A stretch of 64,000 bases of DNA from Gaiellasilicea sp963745775 (GTDB lineage Bacteria; Actinomycetota; Thermoleophilia; Gaiellales; Gaiellaceae). Both the position numbers and the translations under genes were made by a program. Where the stretch lies: contig CAVUYY010000012.1 in NCBI GenBank assembly GCA_963745775.1, forward strand, positions 248,001 to 312,000. Reading direction: 5' to 3'. Under the pieces are notes generated by a model. It was not told where the DNA came from and did not search any database. It saw nothing but the letters and a program-made list of their open reading frames with translations. Of the stretch, positions 60,617 through 64,000 are shown one piece after another. The stretch's first letter is position 1; the number at the start of each line of letters is the position of its first letter.

Positions 60617-62572
60617 GTGAGCCACCCGGATCTGCCCGCCGAGCAGGCCTACGTCGACCGCGCCTACGCCGCGCTCGACGAGATGCGCGACGTCGTGGCG
60701 CGGGCGGCGACCGCGACAGACCAGGAGGTCGCCGCGCTCGCGCTCGAGGCGTGGAGCGCAAAGCGACTCGCCACCTACGAGGACGCGGAGCGCGGTCTTC
60801 TCTTCGGCCGCCTCGACTTCGACGACGTCGAGCGGCCGCTCTACGTCGGTCGCCGCTGGGTGCAGGATGCCGAGCAGCGACAGCTCGTCGTCAACTGGCA
60901 GGCGCCGGCGGCGCGCCCCTTCTACACGGCCACTCCGGTCGATCCGCAGCGCGTCACCCTGCGCCGGCGCTTCCGCACCGCCGGCCGCCGGCTGACGGAC
61001 ATCGCCGACGAGTCGCTCGACGGCTCCATGCTCGACGGCGCGAGCGTCGGCGACTTTCTGCTCGAGGAGCTCGACCGGAGTCGCGAGACGCGCATGCGCG
61101 ACATCGTCGCAACGATCCAGACAGACCAGTACCGCCTGATCACGCACGCACCCGACCGGCCGCTCGTGATCCAGGGCGGCCCAGGAACCGGGAAGACCGC
61201 CGTCGGCCTGCACCGCGCGTCGTGGCTCCTCTACAACCATCGCGACACGCTCGCGCGCTCGCGCATCCTCGTCGTCGGCCCGAACAGGCTCTTCATGGAA
61301 TACGTGTCGCACGTCCTGCCCGCGCTCGGCGAGCACGCGGTCGAGCAGCGGGCGGTGTCCGAGCTCGTGGACGGGTTCGAGCCCACCCTCGCCGAATCGG
61401 CCGAGGTCGCGCGGCTGAAGGCGGACACGCGGCTCGCTCAGGTGCTTGCACGGGCCGTCGAGCTCCGGCTCGAGAGCGAGCCCGAGGAGCTCAACCTGCG
61501 GCTCGAGGGCGAGTACGTGCGCGTTCGAGCGCGCGAGGTCGCGGAGCTGCTCCGGGAGACGCGCGAGCGGGAGGGAACGAGCGCGATCGCCCGCGAGCGG
61601 TTCCGGATGGCACTCGTCCGCCGCTTCTACGTCGCGTATTCGGAGACGCTCGGCGGCAGCGCCGTTCGAGACGGGGAGCAGATCGAGAAGGCGCTGAAGA
61701 GCGGCGGTTACCTGGCGCGGATCCTCGAGCATGCCTGGCCGGCGGTGGCGCCGGACAAGCTCGTGCGCGCGCTCTTCGCCCAGCCCGCGTTCCTGGCCGA
61801 GGCTGCGGCTGGAGTCCTCGAGGACGAGGAGCAGGCGCTCTTGCGCCGTCGAGGCCAGGGCTGGAGCGACGCCGACTTGGCGCTCCTCGACGAGGCGACC
61901 GCGCTGGTCGGCACGCCGCCGCGGAGCTACGGCCACGTGATCGTCGACGAGGCGCAGGATCTGACCCCGATGCAGCTCCGGATGATCGCGCGGCGCGCGC
62001 GCCAGGGAGGACTGACCCTGCTCGGCGACGTCGCGCAGGCGACCGGCGCGGTCGTCTACCGAAGTTGGGACGAGGTGCTGCCGCACCTGCCGCGCGCCGA
62101 GGAAGCGGAGATCGAGGAGTTGCGCCACGCCTATCGAGTCCCGCGCGAGATCATGGACGTCGCTCTGCCGCTCCTGGAACTGATCGCTCCGGACGTGGCG
62201 GTGCCGCTCGCGTACCGCCGCGGCGCTGCAGAGCCGCGCGTGGTCTGCGTGCCGGAGGATGAGTTGCTTCGCGAGGCGTACCGGGAGGCCGCCCGGCTCG
62301 CCCGGGAGGACGGGCTCGTGGCGTTGATCGTCCCGGACGAGCTGATCGAGCCGGCGCTCGCGGACGAGGCCGCCTACGAGGGCGTGCCGCTCCTGACCGC
62401 CCGCGGTGCCAAGGGGCTCGAGTTCGACCACGTGATCGTCGTCGAGCCGGCGCTCCTGGCCGAGCGGGAACAGGGTCTGCGGGAGCTCTACGTCGCGCTG
62501 ACGCGACCGACGAAGACGCTCGTGATCGTCCACGCTCGCGAGCTCCCGTCCGAGCTTCGCTACGCCGCATAG
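60617..62572 (+). CDS. UvrD/HelD-like superfamily 1 helicase
   Basis: A 651-residue SF1 protein. N-terminal coiled-coil (EQAYVDRAYAALDEMRDVVARA) and LLFGRLDF..YVGRRWVQDAEQRQLVVNWQAPAARPFY, typical of HelD proteins that clear RNA polymerase from DNA. Walker A QGGPGTGKTAVGLHRASWLLY, Walker B VIVDEAQDLTPMQLRM, a GDVAQATGA motif III, TARGAKGLEFDHVIVV and YVALTRPTKTL near the end. A role in releasing stalled RNA polymerase (and perhaps rifamycin protection, as known for HelR) is inferred. GTG start. Confidence 0.88.
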   Translation: MSHPDLPAEQAYVDRAYAALDEMRDVVARAATATDQEVAALALEAWSAKRLATYEDAERGLLFGRLDFDDVERPLYVGRRWVQDAEQRQLVVNWQAPAARPFYTATPVDPQRVTLRRRFRTAGRRLTDIADESLDGSMLDGASVGDFLLEELDRSRETRMRDIVATIQTDQYRLITHAPDRPLVIQGGPGTGKTAVGLHRASWLLYNHRDTLARSRILVVGPNRLFMEYVSHVLPALGEHAVEQRAVSELVDGFEPTLAESAEVARLKADTRLAQVLARAVELRLESEPEELNLRLEGEYVRVRAREVAELLRETREREGTSAIARERFRMALVRRFYVAYSETLGGSAVRDGEQIEKALKSGGYLARILEHAWPAVAPDKLVRALFAQPAFLAEAAAGVLEDEEQALLRRRGQGWSDADLALLDEATALVGTPPRSYGHVIVDEAQDLTPMQLRMIARRARQGGLTLLGDVAQATGAVVYRSWDEVLPHLPRAEEAEIEELRHAYRVPREIMDVALPLLELIAPDVAVPLAYRRGAAEPRVVCVPEDELLREAYREAARLAREDGLVALIVPDELIEPALADEAAYEGVPLLTARGAKGLEFDHVIVVEPALLAEREQGLRELYVALTRPTKTLVIVHARELPSELRYAA

Positions 62573-62582
62573 AGTCAGGGCC

Positions 62583-62891
62583 GTGCCGGAGCTCTGGACA
62601 CCCGGGATGGCTGGCCCGCTCGAAGAGCTCGTGAGCAGGATCCACCGGCGGATCGAGGCATTTGCCGCCGAGCACGGCGTGGAGGCGATGGTCGAGATCG
62701 AGCTCTCGGACGGCGCCCTGCACCGGCTCGAGTCGATCTCCTCAGAGCCGGGCTTCGGCTTCGTCACGCTGCGACCGCACACCACCGAGGGGCCGCAGGA
62801 GCTGATCGTGCCGCTCGGCGCGATCCGCCAGCTCACGATCGGCGCGGCCGAGCCCGAGCGCCAGATCGGCTTCTCCCTGCCGTCGGCTTAG
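62583..62891 (+). CDS. Conserved hypothetical protein
   Basis: A 102-residue protein: ELWTPGMAGPLEELVSRIHRRIEAFAAEHGVEAMVEIELSDGALHRLESISSEPGFGFVTLRPHT then an I-V-P-L-x-x-I-x-x-L end. The last part resembles a short Sm-like or LSm/CDC48-like beta barrel. GTG start 11 bases after the helicase stop, so probably in the same operon. Function unknown. Confidence 0.65.
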   Translation: MPELWTPGMAGPLEELVSRIHRRIEAFAAEHGVEAMVEIELSDGALHRLESISSEPGFGFVTLRPHTTEGPQELIVPLGAIRQLTIGAAEPERQIGFSLPSA

Positions 62892-62897
62892 GGGCGT

Positions 62898-62920
62898 GCT
62901 TGTGCGCAATGAACACAAGC
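62898..62920. repeat. Dispersed palindrome GCTTGTG-cgcaatgaa-CACAAGC
   Basis: Seven-bp inverted repeat between two convergent genes. The 19 bases from 62902 are identical to those at 28748. In this position a bidirectional terminator or insulator is most natural. Confidence 0.5.
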
Positions 62921-62932
62921 GAGGGTTCTCGC

Positions 62933-63659
62933 CTACGCCGCGGTGTCGTCTGCGGACGTGGCCGGGGTCAGAGGCCCGGACGCGTCCCTTCCGGACTGAG
63001 TGGACGAGGGTGACCAACCTCGGCGCGACCGCAAGCGCGACGATGTCGAACCACACGTAGCCGGAGGCGACACCGCTCGGCGGGTTCCCCAGCGAGACAG
63101 ACGTTCCGGGAATCTCGGCCGCCCAGCGCCAGGTGCCGATCGCGGTCCCGTAGAGCTCGAGCCAGGCGACGACGAGGAAGACGCCCGCGTAGATCTCGGG
63201 CGCCCGGCCTCGAAGCAGGTAGACCGCGAGCAGCCCCGCGCCGAGCGCGCCTCCCACGTCCGACCGGGGCAACACCGTGATGCCTGCGATTCCCCAGACC
63301 AGCACGAGCACGAGCGCGACGCGAACGAGCGGCACTTGTAACCGTTTGCTGCTCGCAGCGGCGGCGAGCGAGGCGCCGGCGAGGTAGACGAGCCCGTGGG
63401 CGGGCGGCACGAAGCTCGGCAGGTTCTCCAGCCGGTACGTGTAGACGCCCCAGATGAGGGAGCCGACGATCTCTGCGCAGGTCGCGACGACGACGACGAC
63501 GAGCGCCTGAGCCCGCAGCGACGGTGACGCGCTCCGGCAGGCGAGAGCGAGCGCGATCCACGTACAGCCGCCGAGCACGAGCTGACCGCCGGCGCCGACC
63601 TGCGTGTCGACCGCGAGCAGCACCGCGAGGTAGCCCACGATCGCCAGAGCGCGGGCCAT
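62933..63659 (-). CDS. Carotenoid-biosynthesis-type or other multi-pass membrane protein, hypothetical (one frame break near the end)
   Basis: About 240 residues with seven or eight helices (ALAIVGYLAVLLAVDTQ, ALVVVVVATCAEIVGSLIWGVYTYRLENLPSFVPPAHGLVYLAGASLA, VFLVVAWLELYGTAIGTWRW). The V-P-P-x-H-G segment and W-G-x-Y-x-Y-R-x-x-N-x-P recall CruF/DUF422-like carotenoid hydratases, but this is weak. The long frame runs into the neighbouring gene; a +1 near 63000 instead gives an ending SGPLTPATSADDTAA at a stop before the palindrome, which I prefer. Confidence 0.55.
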
Positions 63660-63660
63660 C

Positions 63661-64000
63661 TCAGCGCCTGAACTGGAGCTCGTGCCAGGACGGCACAGGT
63701 GCGAGCTCGAGCAGGGCGCGACCGCCCCGCGGCTCGGCGTAGCCGAAGTCCCCGGACTCCTCGTCCCAGGACACCTCGAGCAATCCCTCCTTGACCCGAT
63801 GGTCGAGCCAGGCTCCGCGAAAGACCAGCTTGCGCAGCCAGTAGACGAGCGACTCGCCCTCGAGCAGCCCGACGCGTTCCCAGTGCCGGACGAGATACCG
63901 GCCGAGCTGGCTGCGCGCCTCGGCGATCCGGCCGTCGGCGGAGAGCTCGACGAGATCGGCCGTCTCGTCCTCGTCCAGGTCGTTGCCCTCGATCAGGCCG
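63661..64000 (-). CDS. Hypothetical protein, C-terminal part (5' end outside window)
   Basis: An open frame enters from the right edge and ends one base before the ATG of the membrane-protein gene. The visible 112 residues are acidic and helical, then LVYWLRKLVFRGAWLDHRVKEGLLEVSWDEESGDFGYAEPRGGRALLELAPVPSWHELQFRR. No family recognised. Confidence 0.6.
   Translation of the reverse strand, partial: GLIEGNDLDEDETADLVELSADGRIAEARSQLGRYLVRHWERVGLLEGESLVYWLRKLVFRGAWLDHRVKEGLLEVSWDEESGDFGYAEPRGGRALLELAPVPSWHELQFRR

Noticed and set aside
1..64000. CRISPR arrays and rRNA genes
   Set aside because: No regularly spaced identical repeats with unique spacers and no rRNA core sequences were seen.

Overview
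The window is very GC-rich, densely packed bacterial DNA. Gene content (SecA with a C-terminal SEC-C motif, FtsEX, SmpB/tmRNA, Suv3-type helicase, PdxS/PdxT, a secretin-less Tad locus, heliorhodopsin) suggests a monoderm, deep-branching actinobacterium, possibly of the class Thermoleophilia. That placement is inference. Many genes are intact except for one-base frame breaks, mostly +1, concentrated at 46-53 kb. I read these mainly as assembly or sequencing indels, so each broken gene is annotated as one locus.

Layout. 1-8.2 kb: housekeeping (secA 3' end, yciH, prfB with its programmed frameshift, ftsEX, RNA helicase, smpB, ssrA). 8.2-9.6 kb: a heliorhodopsin gene between the tmRNA 3' end and a second imperfect copy of that end, as in a small element integrated at ssrA. 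9.6-21 kb: a mixed accessory stretch (stress protein, SDR, FMN reductase, acetyltransferase, TOPRIM protein, secreted proteins, two MFS transporters). 20.9-21.5 kb: a non-coding tandem duplication with covarying hairpins. 21.7-28.7 kb: an amine-catabolic cluster (APC permease, glutamine-synthetase-like ligase, C26 hydrolase, aldehyde dehydrogenase, SDR) containing a 154-nt nested inverted-repeat structure and several AT-richer palindromes. 28.8-34.3 kb: a TPP riboswitch, thiamine pyrophosphokinase and thiBPQ transporter, then YjbQ.

34.3-39.9 kb: a CAU-anticodon tRNA whose 3' end and following hairpin are repeated 5.4 kb downstream, bounding an island with two secreted proteases. Its intergenic regions carry six related copies, in alternating orientation, of a roughly 100-nt structured element with covarying stems. 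41-45 kb: AI-2E-type permease, RTX-repeat protein, DUF192, putative M15-like peptidase. 45.3-54.9 kb: a tad/flp pilus operon (two pilins, tadE, tadG, cpaB, cpaE, cpaF, VWA-tadB fusion, tadC, long coiled-coil protein). 55-64 kb: secreted metallopeptidase, pdxS-pdxT, yebC, ruvCAB, a HelD/UvrD-like helicase and partial or unknown genes.

The most unusual material is non-coding: the structured repeats of the tRNA island, the duplicated RNA-like unit at 21 kb, the nested inverted repeat at 25.6 kb, and the dispersed CTTGTG-type palindromes.
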